Origin: Spirochaetales bacterium Spiro_01
Lineage (GTDB): Bacteria; Spirochaetota; Spirochaetia; Sphaerochaetales; Sphaerochaetaceae
Reading direction: 5' to 3'
DNA length: 6,669 nucleotides
Assembly: GCA_001604265.1 (NCBI GenBank)
Contig: LVBC01000279.1
Coordinates: 1-6,669 of the forward strand
Of this stretch, positions 1 through 6,660 are shown piece by piece (positions within the stretch are counted from its first letter, which is position 1; each line of letters begins with the position of its first letter). The notes under the pieces are model-generated. The model made no database searches. It had not been told where the DNA came from and saw only the letters and a program-made list of their open reading frames with translations. Made by a program: the position numbers and the translations under genes.

Positions 1-16
1 AAAAGGAGAAAATGGG

Positions 17-42
17 AAAAAATTGCAGCACATTTGGTGCCG
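17..42 (-). terminator. Probable intrinsic terminator after EF-G2
   Basis: On the minus strand, 24 bases after the EF-G2 stop, CGGCAC (37-42) pairs with GTGCTG (26-31) across a five-base loop. This is six pairs including one G-U. CAA and then six T residues (17-22) follow. The stem is short, so the efficiency is uncertain. Confidence 0.45.
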
Positions 43-65
43 TATCGTATTCATGGAAAAACCTC

Positions 66-2096
66 TCAGCTCTTCGGTGCGTAATGACCGAATTCCATTG
101 AGAAACTGCCTCTTCCCTGGGTCGATGACCTGAGAACAGTCGTGTAGCCGAACATCCTGGCAAGGGGTGCTTCTGCGCTGACGATATCGGCAGAGGGCCT
201 GCTCTCCATGCTGTTGACGATTCCTCCTCTCTGTGTGATGGATGAGATGACATCGCCGATGTACTGGGATGGGGCAGAGATCTTGACCTCCATTATAGGC
301 TCCATCAGAACAGCTCCCGCCTTCTGGCAGACAGCATCGAAGGCCATATTGGCACAGGCCTCGTTGGCAAAGGTAGTGCTTCTGAGCTCATCGTAGCCGA
401 TCTCTGTGACATCTATTGCGATATCTGTGCACTCATAGCCGAACTTTATGCCGCTCTTGAAGGCAGCCTCGATGCCGTTCTTAACACTTGCGACTATCTC
501 ATCGGGGATATCCCTGGTCCTTGCAGAGATCGTGAGCTGGTTTCCGGAGCCTGCAGGGAGAGGGGAGGCCTTGAGCGAAATCGAAGCCCAGTTCTCCTTG
601 TTCGCGATCATCCTTTCGAAGACGAAGTTCTTCTCCTCGGCCTGGGAGGTGATCGACTCCCTGTAGCTGACCTGCGGGTTGCCGACTCTTGCGTTTATCT
701 TCATCTCCTTGGTGATCCTTGTGACAAGTACATCGAGATGGAGCTCTCCCATGCCCGAGATTACGAGCTGTCCGGTCTCGCTGTCGTCCTTGTATGTGAA
801 GGTCGGATCCTCCATCGAGAGCATCTCGAGCGCCTTCTTCAGCTTTCCCTGATCATCTGTGCTTGCAGGCTCGATCGCTACGCTGATGACAGGATTCGGG
901 AAGTGCATCTTCTCGAGAAGATATGGGTTCTGCTCGGTTGCGATCGTATCTCCGGTCTGTGCCAGCTTGAAGCCGACTATTACGCCGATATCACCTGCCT
1001 TGATCTCGGAAATATCCTCCTCTCTGTCTGCGTGCATCCTGAGAAGGCGGTTTATCCTCTCCTTCTTGGCCTTGGTGGCATTGAAGACGCTTACACCCTT
1101 CTTGAGAACACCTGAGTACATCCTTATGAAGCAGAGCGGGCCTGCCTGAGGGTCGACCTGGATCTTGAATATGAGGCCCATGAGCTGACCCTTCTCATCG
1201 TGAACGACCTCGATCTCCTTATCCTTCTTCTCCCAGTAGGCCTTCATAGGTCTGACTTCTGCAGGGGAGGGAAGCAGGTCGACGACACCGTCGAGAAGCG
1301 GCTGGACACCGATATTCTTCAGTGAGGAGCCGACGAAGACCGGAAGCAGCTCTCTCTTTATCGTGCAGCTTCTAAGTGTCGATATGATCATCTCCTCCGG
1401 AATCTCCTGCCCGTCGAAGTAGAGCTCTGTTATCTCATCGGAGTAGGAGGCGACTGCGTCGATCAGCTTCTCTCTGTACTCGTCTGCCTTCTCCTGCATA
1501 TCGGAAGGAATATCGTTCTCTATTACAGTAGAGCCCTTGTCGCTCTGGTCGAAGGTAAGGTACTTCATCCTGATGAGGTCGATTACACCCCTGAAGTCGC
1601 TCTCTGCTCCGACAGGAATGAAGAGTGCAACAGGGTGCTCCGAGAGCTTCTTCTCGATCTGCTCGAGTACCGAGTAGAAGTCCGCACCCATTCTGTCCAT
1701 CTTGTTGACGAAGGCGATTCTCGGAACATCGTAGTTGTTGGCCTGGTGCCATACGGTCTCTGTCTGGGGCTCAACGCCTGAAACTGCACAGACGACACCG
1801 ACTGCGCCGTCGAGGACCCTGAGAGACCTTTCGACCTCTGCAGTGAAGTCCACGTGGCCCGGGGTGTCGATTATGTTGATCTGATGGTCCTTCCAGTAGC
1901 AGGTGGTAGCTGCAGAGGTGATTGTGATGCCTCTGTCCTGCTCCTGCTGCATCCAGTCCATTGTGGCCTCTCCATTGTCGACCTCGCCAATCTTATGGTT
2001 CTCGCCTGTATAGTATAGAATTCTTTCTGTAGTGGTTGTCTTTCCGGCATCGATGTGGGCCATGATGCCTATGTTTCTGATCTGTTTCTCGCTCAT
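66..2096 (-). CDS. Elongation factor G-like GTPase, EF-G2 type (probable ribosome-recycling paralogue)
   Basis: A complete 676-residue translational GTPase of the EF-G family, acting on the ribosome in the cytoplasm. The G domain shows the P-loop AHIDAGKT (13-20), switch I RGIT (55-58), DTPGH with the catalytic His81 (77-81), NKMD (131-134) and GSS (256-258). Domain II follows at roughly 282-390, III at 400-472, IV at 478-600 and V at 600-670. Domain IV departs from canonical EF-G. The glycine-rich tip loop (SGGRGQYG in translocases) is absent from 484-512. The tip histidine of the YHDVDS motif (E. coli His583) is Asp569 by ungapped alignment back from LMEPIM (597-602). In spirochaetes, EF-G2 of Borrelia is known to split ribosomes with RRF rather than translocate, and mitochondrial EF-G2 likewise lacks the tip loop, so a recycling role is inferred. 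The start fits the family N-terminus ([15 protein letters not shown]) but has no clear Shine-Dalgarno. The gene lies 33 bases after the ATPase stop. EF-G family membership is certain; the paralogue type is likely. Confidence 0.95.
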   Translation of the reverse strand: MSEKQIRNIGIMAHIDAGKTTTTERILYYTGENHKIGEVDNGEATMDWMQQEQDRGITITSAATTCYWKDHQINIIDTPGHVDFTAEVERSLRVLDGAVGVVCAVSGVEPQTETVWHQANNYDVPRIAFVNKMDRMGADFYSVLEQIEKKLSEHPVALFIPVGAESDFRGVIDLIRMKYLTFDQSDKGSTVIENDIPSDMQEKADEYREKLIDAVASYSDEITELYFDGQEIPEEMIISTLRSCTIKRELLPVFVGSSLKNIGVQPLLDGVVDLLPSPAEVRPMKAYWEKKDKEIEVVHDEKGQLMGLIFKIQVDPQAGPLCFIRMYSGVLKKGVSVFNATKAKKERINRLLRMHADREEDISEIKAGDIGVIVGFKLAQTGDTIATEQNPYLLEKMHFPNPVISVAIEPASTDDQGKLKKALEMLSMEDPTFTYKDDSETGQLVISGMGELHLDVLVTRITKEMKINARVGNPQVSYRESITSQAEEKNFVFERMIANKENWASISLKASPLPAGSGNQLTISARTRDIPDEIVASVKNGIEAAFKSGIKFGYECTDIAIDVTEIGYDELRSTTFANEACANMAFDAVCQKAGAVLMEPIMEVKISAPSQYIGDVISSITQRGGIVNSMESRPSADIVSAEAPLARMFGYTTVLRSSTQGRGSFSMEFGHYAPKS

Positions 2097-2129
2097 AGCT
2101 CATAAAGATAATAGATTAGCTGACTCTTG

Positions 2130-4352
2130 TCATCTCTCTGCATGAGAAAGACATCTCATCGCATTGATGACGCAGAGCACCGTTACACCTACATCTCCGA
2201 AGATGGCAAGCCACATGTTCGCCAGTCCGAGGGCTGCGAGGATTATAACGGCAATCTTGATCGAAAGCGCAAGGAAGATATTCTCCCTGACTATCCTTTC
2301 CGTCCTCTTCGATATCCTCATCGCAGTGACTATCCTTTCGATATCGTCGTTCATTATGACCATGTCTGCGGCCTCGATCGCAGCATCCGAGCCGATACCG
2401 CCCATTGCGATGCCGACATCCGCTCTCGAGAGAAGGACAGCATCGTTGATACCATCCCCGACAAAGCCCGAAATGCCATCGACTCTCTCTCTTTCGAAGG
2501 CCTCTACCTTCTCATCTGGAAGGAGGTCCGGGACAAGTGAATCGAGAGAGAGGGAGGAGGTCATCTCAAGGGCGGCCTTCCTACTGTCTCCTGTCAGCAT
2601 CACAAGCTTCTGAACTCCCTCTCTCCTCAGGTCGGAGAGTGTGTTCCCTATCCCGCTCTTGAGCTCATCTGAAATCACTGCATAGCCAAGTGCACCATCG
2701 TCAGTGCCGAGGACTGCAACTGTTCCTGTCTCATTCAGTTTCAGATGGAAGAAATCGGGTTTCACTGCATAGTAGGTTCTTCCGTCTATGACACCCTTGA
2801 TTCCGAAGCCTGGAATCTCGACAGCATCCTCAGCTGAAAGCCTGCTTTCAGAATATTCGCAGATCGCTCTTGCGATCGGATGGTCGGAGTTCTTCTCAAG
2901 TGCAGAAAGGTAGGGGAGTATATCGATGTCTGAAAGGTTCACGACCTTCTGTACGCTGAAGCAGCCCCTTGTCAGCGTGCCTGTCTTGTCGAAGGCGAGC
3001 ATCCTTAGCCTGGCTGTCTTCTGTATGCTCTCAGCTCCCTTCACAAGCACGCCTGCTCTGGCAAAGGCACCTATCGATGCGAAGTAGGAGAGAGGAACAG
3101 AGAGAACGAGTGCGCAGGGACAGGAGACGACAAGAAGCATCAGTGCCCTGTAGAGAGAATCGGCAAAGGAGAAGCCGAAGAGTGGTGGGATGAGTGCAAG
3201 CAGCAGTGCCATGAGACAGACTACAGGAGTGTAGTAGCGTGCAAAGCGGGTGATGAACTTCTCCGTATCGGCCTTTCTCTCACTGCTGTTCTCGACCATA
3301 TCCAGTATCTTCCTGGTGGTACTGTTCTCATAGCTCTTCGTTACCTCGATCTCAAGTACACCTGTCGTGTTGACAGAGCCTGAGAGCACCTCGACTCCCT
3401 TTGCTGCCCTGCGCTTCACGGACTCTCCTGTTATCGCACTTGTATCGAGGTAGGATTCTCCCTTTGTGACGACTCCATCGAGTGCGATGCGCTCTCCTGC
3501 CTTGACGATGATCGTATCGCCGACAGCTACCTCCTCTGGGCCTACTATGAATGTCCTTCCATCCCTGTAGAGAGTGCAGTGCTCAGGAGAAAGGTCCATG
3601 AGCTTGGCAATGTTTCCCCTTGACCTTCTGACAGCCCTGTCCTGGAAGTACTCTCCGACCTGGTAGAAGACCATGACTGCAGCTGCCTCCATGTACTGTG
3701 AAAGGGCTATTGCTCCGATCGTGGCAACTCCCATCAGGAAGTTCTCGTCGAAGAGTTTTCCTTTTCCTATATTCCTTACTGCCCTGAAAAGCACATCGTA
3801 GCCTGCGATGAGATATGCAAGAAGGACAGGATAGTCGAGAGAGAAGTGACTGCAGAGGACCATTATCACAATTGCAAGGATTATCCTGTAGGGCCTCAGA
3901 TCCAGCTCCCTCTTCTTCTTTTCCGTCCTCTCTCCTTCGAGAAACTTCATATCCTCCTCGATATCGAGGCAGCGCTGTCTGATCTCGGCCTCTGAAAGTG
4001 ATGTGGTGACTGAAAGTCTTCCCTGTGCATAGTCGAAAGAGGCATTCGAAACAGCCTCATCCTCGAGCAGGGCAGCTTCCACCTTGCGGGCACATTCGGC
4101 ACAGTCTATCTCCACATTGAAGGTGTAGCTCTTCTCCTCGTCGAGGAAAACGATCTCGTCCTCGGCCTCTCTTGCAAGGCGCATTATCTCCTTCCTGGAT
4201 AGCCTTGTCGTGACAGCGAGTCTTCCTCTGGAAAAGTCGAAGATGGCCTTTTCCACATTGCTCTGCCTTTCAAGATACTCCTCGACCTTGCGCGCACACT
4301 CTGCACAATCAATCCTAGCCCTGAATACGTAGCTTCTCTCTGCACTGCTCAT
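2130..4352 (-). CDS. zntA: P1B-type heavy-metal ATPase, Zn2+/Cd2+/Pb2+ exporter with two N-terminal HMA domains
   Basis: A complete 740-residue inner-membrane pump that uses ATP to expel divalent soft metals. Two tandem HMA domains come first, each with a DCAEC metal site (Cys16/Cys19 and Cys84/Cys87). They are followed by membrane segments near 153-169, 174-190, 204-218 and 220-235, the actuator loop with TGE (308-310), two more segments with the CPC motif (411-413), the phosphorylation site DKTGT (Asp455), the nucleotide-domain SDHP (489-492), TGDS (587-590) and GDGIND (632-637), then two last segments. Lys699 in segment 7 and Asp720 (FGDVG) in segment 8 match the residues that, with CPC, define the P1B-2 zinc/cadmium group rather than copper pumps. 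The DCAxC HMA sites also fit that group. The start has AAGAGG six bases upstream. The gene has its own promoter and an ArsR/SmtB-like operator, which suggests metal induction. ZntA/CadA-type function is well supported; the preferred metal cannot be read from sequence. Confidence 0.95.
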   Translation of the reverse strand: MSSAERSYVFRARIDCAECARKVEEYLERQSNVEKAIFDFSRGRLAVTTRLSRKEIMRLAREAEDEIVFLDEEKSYTFNVEIDCAECARKVEAALLEDEAVSNASFDYAQGRLSVTTSLSEAEIRQRCLDIEEDMKFLEGERTEKKKRELDLRPYRIILAIVIMVLCSHFSLDYPVLLAYLIAGYDVLFRAVRNIGKGKLFDENFLMGVATIGAIALSQYMEAAAVMVFYQVGEYFQDRAVRRSRGNIAKLMDLSPEHCTLYRDGRTFIVGPEEVAVGDTIIVKAGERIALDGVVTKGESYLDTSAITGESVKRRAAKGVEVLSGSVNTTGVLEIEVTKSYENSTTRKILDMVENSSERKADTEKFITRFARYYTPVVCLMALLLALIPPLFGFSFADSLYRALMLLVVSCPCALVLSVPLSYFASIGAFARAGVLVKGAESIQKTARLRMLAFDKTGTLTRGCFSVQKVVNLSDIDILPYLSALEKNSDHPIARAICEYSESRLSAEDAVEIPGFGIKGVIDGRTYYAVKPDFFHLKLNETGTVAVLGTDDGALGYAVISDELKSGIGNTLSDLRREGVQKLVMLTGDSRKAALEMTSSLSLDSLVPDLLPDEKVEAFERERVDGISGFVGDGINDAVLLSRADVGIAMGGIGSDAAIEAADMVIMNDDIERIVTAMRISKRTERIVRENIFLALSIKIAVIILAALGLANMWLAIFGDVGVTVLCVINAMRCLSHAER

Positions 4353-4358
4353 GGAAAA

Positions 4359-4364
4359 CCTCTT
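4359..4364 (-). promoter_or_regulatory. Ribosome binding site of the zinc/cadmium ATPase
   Basis: AAGAGG on the minus strand, six bases before the ATG at 4352. It fixes the ATPase start, which lies nine codons before the first HMA strand reaches its DCAEC site. Confidence 0.7.
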
Positions 4365-4375
4365 GATTTATTCAT

Positions 4376-4407
4376 TTAAACATATGAATAACTGTTCATA
4401 TATTTAA
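4376..4407. promoter_or_regulatory. Operator-like palindrome of ArsR/SmtB (CzrA/SmtB) type overlapping the ATPase start site
   Basis: A 32-base interrupted palindrome with 15-base arms around a 2-base centre (4391-4392). By hand count, 13 of 15 pairs match; the mismatches are 4381/4402 and 4389/4394. The minus-strand core reads ATATGAACAGTTATTCATAT (4382-4401). Metal sensors of the ArsR/SmtB family bind 12-2-12 A/T-rich repeats, and from memory the TGAACAGTTATTCA core is that of the cyanobacterial smtA operator. It covers the downstream edge of the -10 and the predicted start site, the usual place for a repressor relieved by Zn2+ or Cd2+. No regulator gene lies in this window. Confidence 0.7.
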
Positions 4408-4434
4408 TATAGAGTTTCCATATATCTGTGTCAA
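4406..4434 (-). promoter_or_regulatory. Sigma-70 promoter of the zinc/cadmium ATPase gene
   Basis: On the minus strand there is a perfect -35 TTGACA (4429-4434), a 17-base spacer (4412-4428) and a -10 TATATT (4406-4411, five of six consensus bases). Transcription would start near 4399, giving a leader of about 46 bases with a good ribosome site. The promoter begins only ten bases after the CLC stop codon. The ATPase can therefore be expressed independently of the upstream TPR-CLC pair. It is strong on paper, which fits control by a repressor. Confidence 0.8.
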
Positions 4435-4444
4435 CAGCAATCTC

Positions 4445-5701
4445 TCAATATGGATTGATCTGGGTCGAGTAGATTCCGTGCCTGCCACTGGCAACGAAGG
4501 CAATTCCGGTTGCGAGGAAGAGCAGGATTGGTTCTGTGTAGCCAAAGAGCTCGAGTCCCAGTGCAAAGCAGACCAGAGGAAGATTGGTCCCTCCTGCAAG
4601 CATTGCAACAGCGCCTATCGCAGCCATGCCGCTCGTTTCAAGACCCGTGATCGAAGAGAACAGAGCTCCGAGTCCCGAGCCGATGATGAGAAGGGGAACT
4701 ACTTCTCCTCCAGAGAAGCTTGCAGTGAATGTAAGCGTGACGAAGACAAGCTTCATGATCGCATCGTATGTGAAGAAGTTCCCATTGATTATATCTGCAA
4801 GCAGGTCTCCTCCGAGACCGTTGTAGCGGAAGTCTCCTCTGACCAGATACACGATGAGTGTGATTGCAAGGAGGACCGTCGCAGGTGCAACTGTCTTCAG
4901 ATACTCGTTCTCGATATGGGATGTGAAGAGATTCTTCGTCTGGTGGATGAAGAAGCAGAAGAACCTTGCTGCAAGCCCGATGAGGACAGCAAGCAGGGCA
5001 ATGTAGAGAGTGTTTGCAGTATTGAATTCAAGTGCTGTGACCGCAGGAATCGAGAGAATGTGGATTCCAAGTGCCTTCGAGATCAGAACTGCAGTGAAGC
5101 TTGAGACTGTGCAGGGAAGCCAGGCATCGAGCCTTGTCGTCCTGGGGGAAGCGAACTGCGTTCCGAAGAGCACGCCAGAGATAGGGGCAGAGAAGAGGGC
5201 ACCGAAGGCTGCGGCTGCACCGCACATCAGATATGTGCCGTGGGCCTCCACATTGTCGTCGATATCGTGGAAGCGGTCCTCGATCCAGCTTACGAAGGAG
5301 GCGGAGGCAAGTCCGATCTGGACACCAGCTCCCTCCTTTCCGCCCGAGGCTCCCGAGAGGTGGGTAAGTGCGCAGGTCACACCTGCAACGATACCCATCT
5401 CGGGTGTTACTGCCCTGGCCTCTCTCTTTGCCATCGTCTCGACACCGCTATCTCTCATATTGATTTCGTTGATAGCCTCGTTGGTGCCCTGGCGGAAGAT
5501 GGTTCCAAGCTTCCTGTAGATGAAGGAGGTCAGGAAGGCGGCAAGCGGGATCGAAAGGAGAAGTATCCTGTGCTCCTTGTTGATCGCAGTACTCTCTGCG
5601 ACTACGAAGGCAAAGAGTGTTATCGTGAGTGCAGAGACTGCTCCTGTGAAGAAGCCCCTGACCAGCTGCATCGGAAACTCTATCTTCAGCTTCTCGCTCA
5701 T
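4445..5701 (-). CDS. CLC-family anion transporter, probable fluoride/proton antiporter (CLC-F branch)
   Basis: A 418-residue polytopic membrane protein with the length and helix pattern of prokaryotic CLC transporters and no C-terminal CBS domains. Numbering is from the chosen start. The gating region reads HLSGASGGKEGAGVQIG (114-130) with the conserved glutamate at 123. FSAPISGVLFG (170-180) is the helix F region, and helix N reads SGGEVVP (330-336). Chloride-type CLCs carry GSGIPE, GREGP and GGxFxP; here they become QGTNEAINE, GKEGAG and GGEVVP. As I recall them, GREGTAVQ and GGEVTP mark the CLC-F fluoride/proton antiporters, and TNLPLVCFALGLELFG (372-387) also resembles that branch. Fluoride export is therefore inferred, with chloride or another anion possible. 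The start chosen (5701) overlaps the upstream stop as ATGA and has GAGGG seven bases upstream. A GTG start 12 codons earlier is possible but lacks such a site. No fluoride riboswitch is visible nearby. Confidence 0.9.
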   Translation of the reverse strand: MSEKLKIEFPMQLVRGFFTGAVSALTITLFAFVVAESTAINKEHRILLLSIPLAAFLTSFIYRKLGTIFRQGTNEAINEINMRDSGVETMAKREARAVTPEMGIVAGVTCALTHLSGASGGKEGAGVQIGLASASFVSWIEDRFHDIDDNVEAHGTYLMCGAAAAFGALFSAPISGVLFGTQFASPRTTRLDAWLPCTVSSFTAVLISKALGIHILSIPAVTALEFNTANTLYIALLAVLIGLAARFFCFFIHQTKNLFTSHIENEYLKTVAPATVLLAITLIVYLVRGDFRYNGLGGDLLADIINGNFFTYDAIMKLVFVTLTFTASFSGGEVVPLLIIGSGLGALFSSITGLETSGMAAIGAVAMLAGGTNLPLVCFALGLELFGYTEPILLFLATGIAFVASGRHGIYSTQINPY

Positions 5702-6594
5702 AGCTTGTCCCTCATCTCGGAGAGTCTCTTCTGGCACTCTGCTGCAAGCTTTCTGTCATCCTCGAGCTTGTTGCTTCTCTTTTCGTAGTTTGCAAGACCA
5801 TACTCGAGTATCCTTACAGCCTCCTCTCTATCGGAGAGCTTCAGAATCGGTGTGTCGAGGTAGAAGGGCTGCTCCATGGCACCCTCGTAGTACTTCATCT
5901 TCTCTGTAGGGAGGCTCTCCTTTTCATAGTCCTTCTTCATCTTCTCGAAGGCCTTGGCCCTCTTCTTTGCAGAGTCGTCCCTATCCCAGAGCTGGTTTGC
6001 AAGCTCGAGGTAGTTGGTGAGGTTCGACCTGTTCTCGTTGTCCTGCGTATCCAGACATCTTCTCATGTAGCTGATAGCAGCATCCTTGTCACCAAAGCTG
6101 ATGGAGCCGGGAAGCTGGTTGTACAGCAGTCCGAGAACGTACCAGGAGTCGGAGCGGTCTGCAGCATAGTCATTCTGGACCTTCTCGACGAGGCTTCTCA
6201 TCGGCTTTGCCTTCTTCAGGCTGTTCATGGGGCCATTTGCCTGTCCGATACGTCCGATTGCGGAGGCCTTCCAGTGGTAGGCATCAGGACCCTCCTTGAC
6301 AGAGAGCGCCTGGTCTGCAAGCTCCTCGCTCTTCGAGTACTCTGCAATCTTCTCATCCTTTGAAAGCCCATCGGCCCTGTGGTCCGTGATCGTCAGCTGG
6401 TCCCTGGAAAGCCTCCAGAGTATCTCATACTTCTCATCTTCAGATGCACTCTTCAGTGCCTCCTCGAGAAGCTTCTGGTCCTCGGCATAGGATGCTGTGA
6501 TGTAGAAACGATAGTCGCTCTCCTTTGCATCGAAGGAAGCAGAGAGGGAGAGTGATAACAGTGCAAGAAACAAAAGTGTCAGTGTTCTCTTCAT
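5698..6594 (-). CDS. Exported TPR-type helical repeat protein of unknown function
   Basis: A complete 298-residue protein. It begins with a clear Sec signal peptide (KR, then a hydrophobic core over about residues 4-17, with likely signal peptidase I cleavage near SAS/F at 20-21). No lipobox cysteine is present, so it is probably periplasmic rather than a lipoprotein. The mature part is strongly helical and charged. The central section, YHWKASAIGRIGQANG (106-121), then LKKAKPMRSLVEKV (126-139) and YVLGLLYNQLPG (152-163) followed by DKDAAISYMRRCL (169-181), follows the pattern of bacterial TPR proteins related to the RMDN (regulator of microtubule dynamics) type. Such proteins usually act as protein-binding scaffolds; no enzymatic motif is seen. 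The C-terminal part (200-298) is lysine/glutamate-rich and could form a coiled coil or further TPR helices. The start is fixed by the signal peptide. The stop overlaps the CLC start as ATGA, implying joint expression. The partner is unknown; a link to the transporter's envelope function is only suggested by context. Confidence 0.85.
   Translation of the reverse strand: MKRTLTLLFLALLSLSLSASFDAKESDYRFYITASYAEDQKLLEEALKSASEDEKYEILWRLSRDQLTITDHRADGLSKDEKIAEYSKSEELADQALSVKEGPDAYHWKASAIGRIGQANGPMNSLKKAKPMRSLVEKVQNDYAADRSDSWYVLGLLYNQLPGSISFGDKDAAISYMRRCLDTQDNENRSNLTNYLELANQLWDRDDSAKKRAKAFEKMKKDYEKESLPTEKMKYYEGAMEQPFYLDTPILKLSDREEAVRILEYGLANYEKRSNKLEDDRKLAAECQKRLSEMRDKL
5709..5713 (-). promoter_or_regulatory. 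Ribosome binding site deciding the CLC start
   Basis: GAGGG on the minus strand, seven bases before the ATG at 5701 and inside the last codons of the TPR gene. Together with the ATGA stop/start overlap it favours this start over the GTG at 5737. Confidence 0.6.
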
Positions 6595-6602
6595 AATACC
6601 TT

Positions 6603-6631
6603 AATATAATAGAATCCTTTCAGAGTGTTAA
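6603..6631 (-). promoter_or_regulatory. Candidate promoter of the TPR-CLC pair
   Basis: On the minus strand there is a -35 TTAACA (6626-6631, five of six), a 17-base spacer and a -10 TATATT (6603-6608, five of six). The -10 ends only eight bases before the ATG at 6594, so a transcript from it would be nearly leaderless. The only ribosome-site-like element, AAGG at 6599-6602, is just four bases from the ATG. If a leader is needed, another promoter must lie further upstream, outside the window. Confidence 0.5.
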
Positions 6632-6660
6632 TCGGATAGAGTGAACTATTCTTTACACTC
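6623..6660. repeat. Three GAGTG-type half-sites upstream of the TPR gene
   Basis: On the plus strand, GAGTGTTAA (6623-6631) and GAGTGAAC (6639-6646) are spaced 16 bases start to start. They are followed by the inverted copy TTTACACTC (6652-6660). The first overlaps the candidate -35. The second and third form an inverted pair with five-base arms and a 12-base gap. This could be a regulator-binding cluster; the arms are too short for a convincing RNA hairpin. Confidence 0.35.

Noticed and set aside
12..101. Small plus-strand frame with a good AGGAG seven codon-free bases or fewer before its ATG (29 codons)
   Set aside because: It overlaps the conserved C-terminus of EF-G2 convergently and spans the likely terminator. 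The A-rich AGGAG is the reverse of the terminator's downstream T/C-rich tract.
2113..2133. Hairpin after the ATPase stop (TGAC, four-base loop, GTCA)
   Set aside because: The stem has only four pairs and no T-run follows, so it is not a credible terminator.
4425..4436. Short palindrome CTGT-TGAC-ACAG around the ATPase -35
   Set aside because: Four-base arms are easily met by chance, and it is explained by the consensus -35 itself.
4478..5104. Long open frame on the plus strand (208 codons) opposite the CLC gene
   Set aside because: It is rich in Cys, Glu, Arg and Lys, has no recognisable domain, and lies wholly antisense to well-conserved CLC motifs. It is a shadow of the codon use on the other strand.
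5702..5737. Earlier GTG start for the CLC gene, adding 12 residues
   Set aside because: No ribosome site precedes it, and the added residues are hydrophilic with no family match. The ATGA overlap with GAGGG upstream gives a better start.
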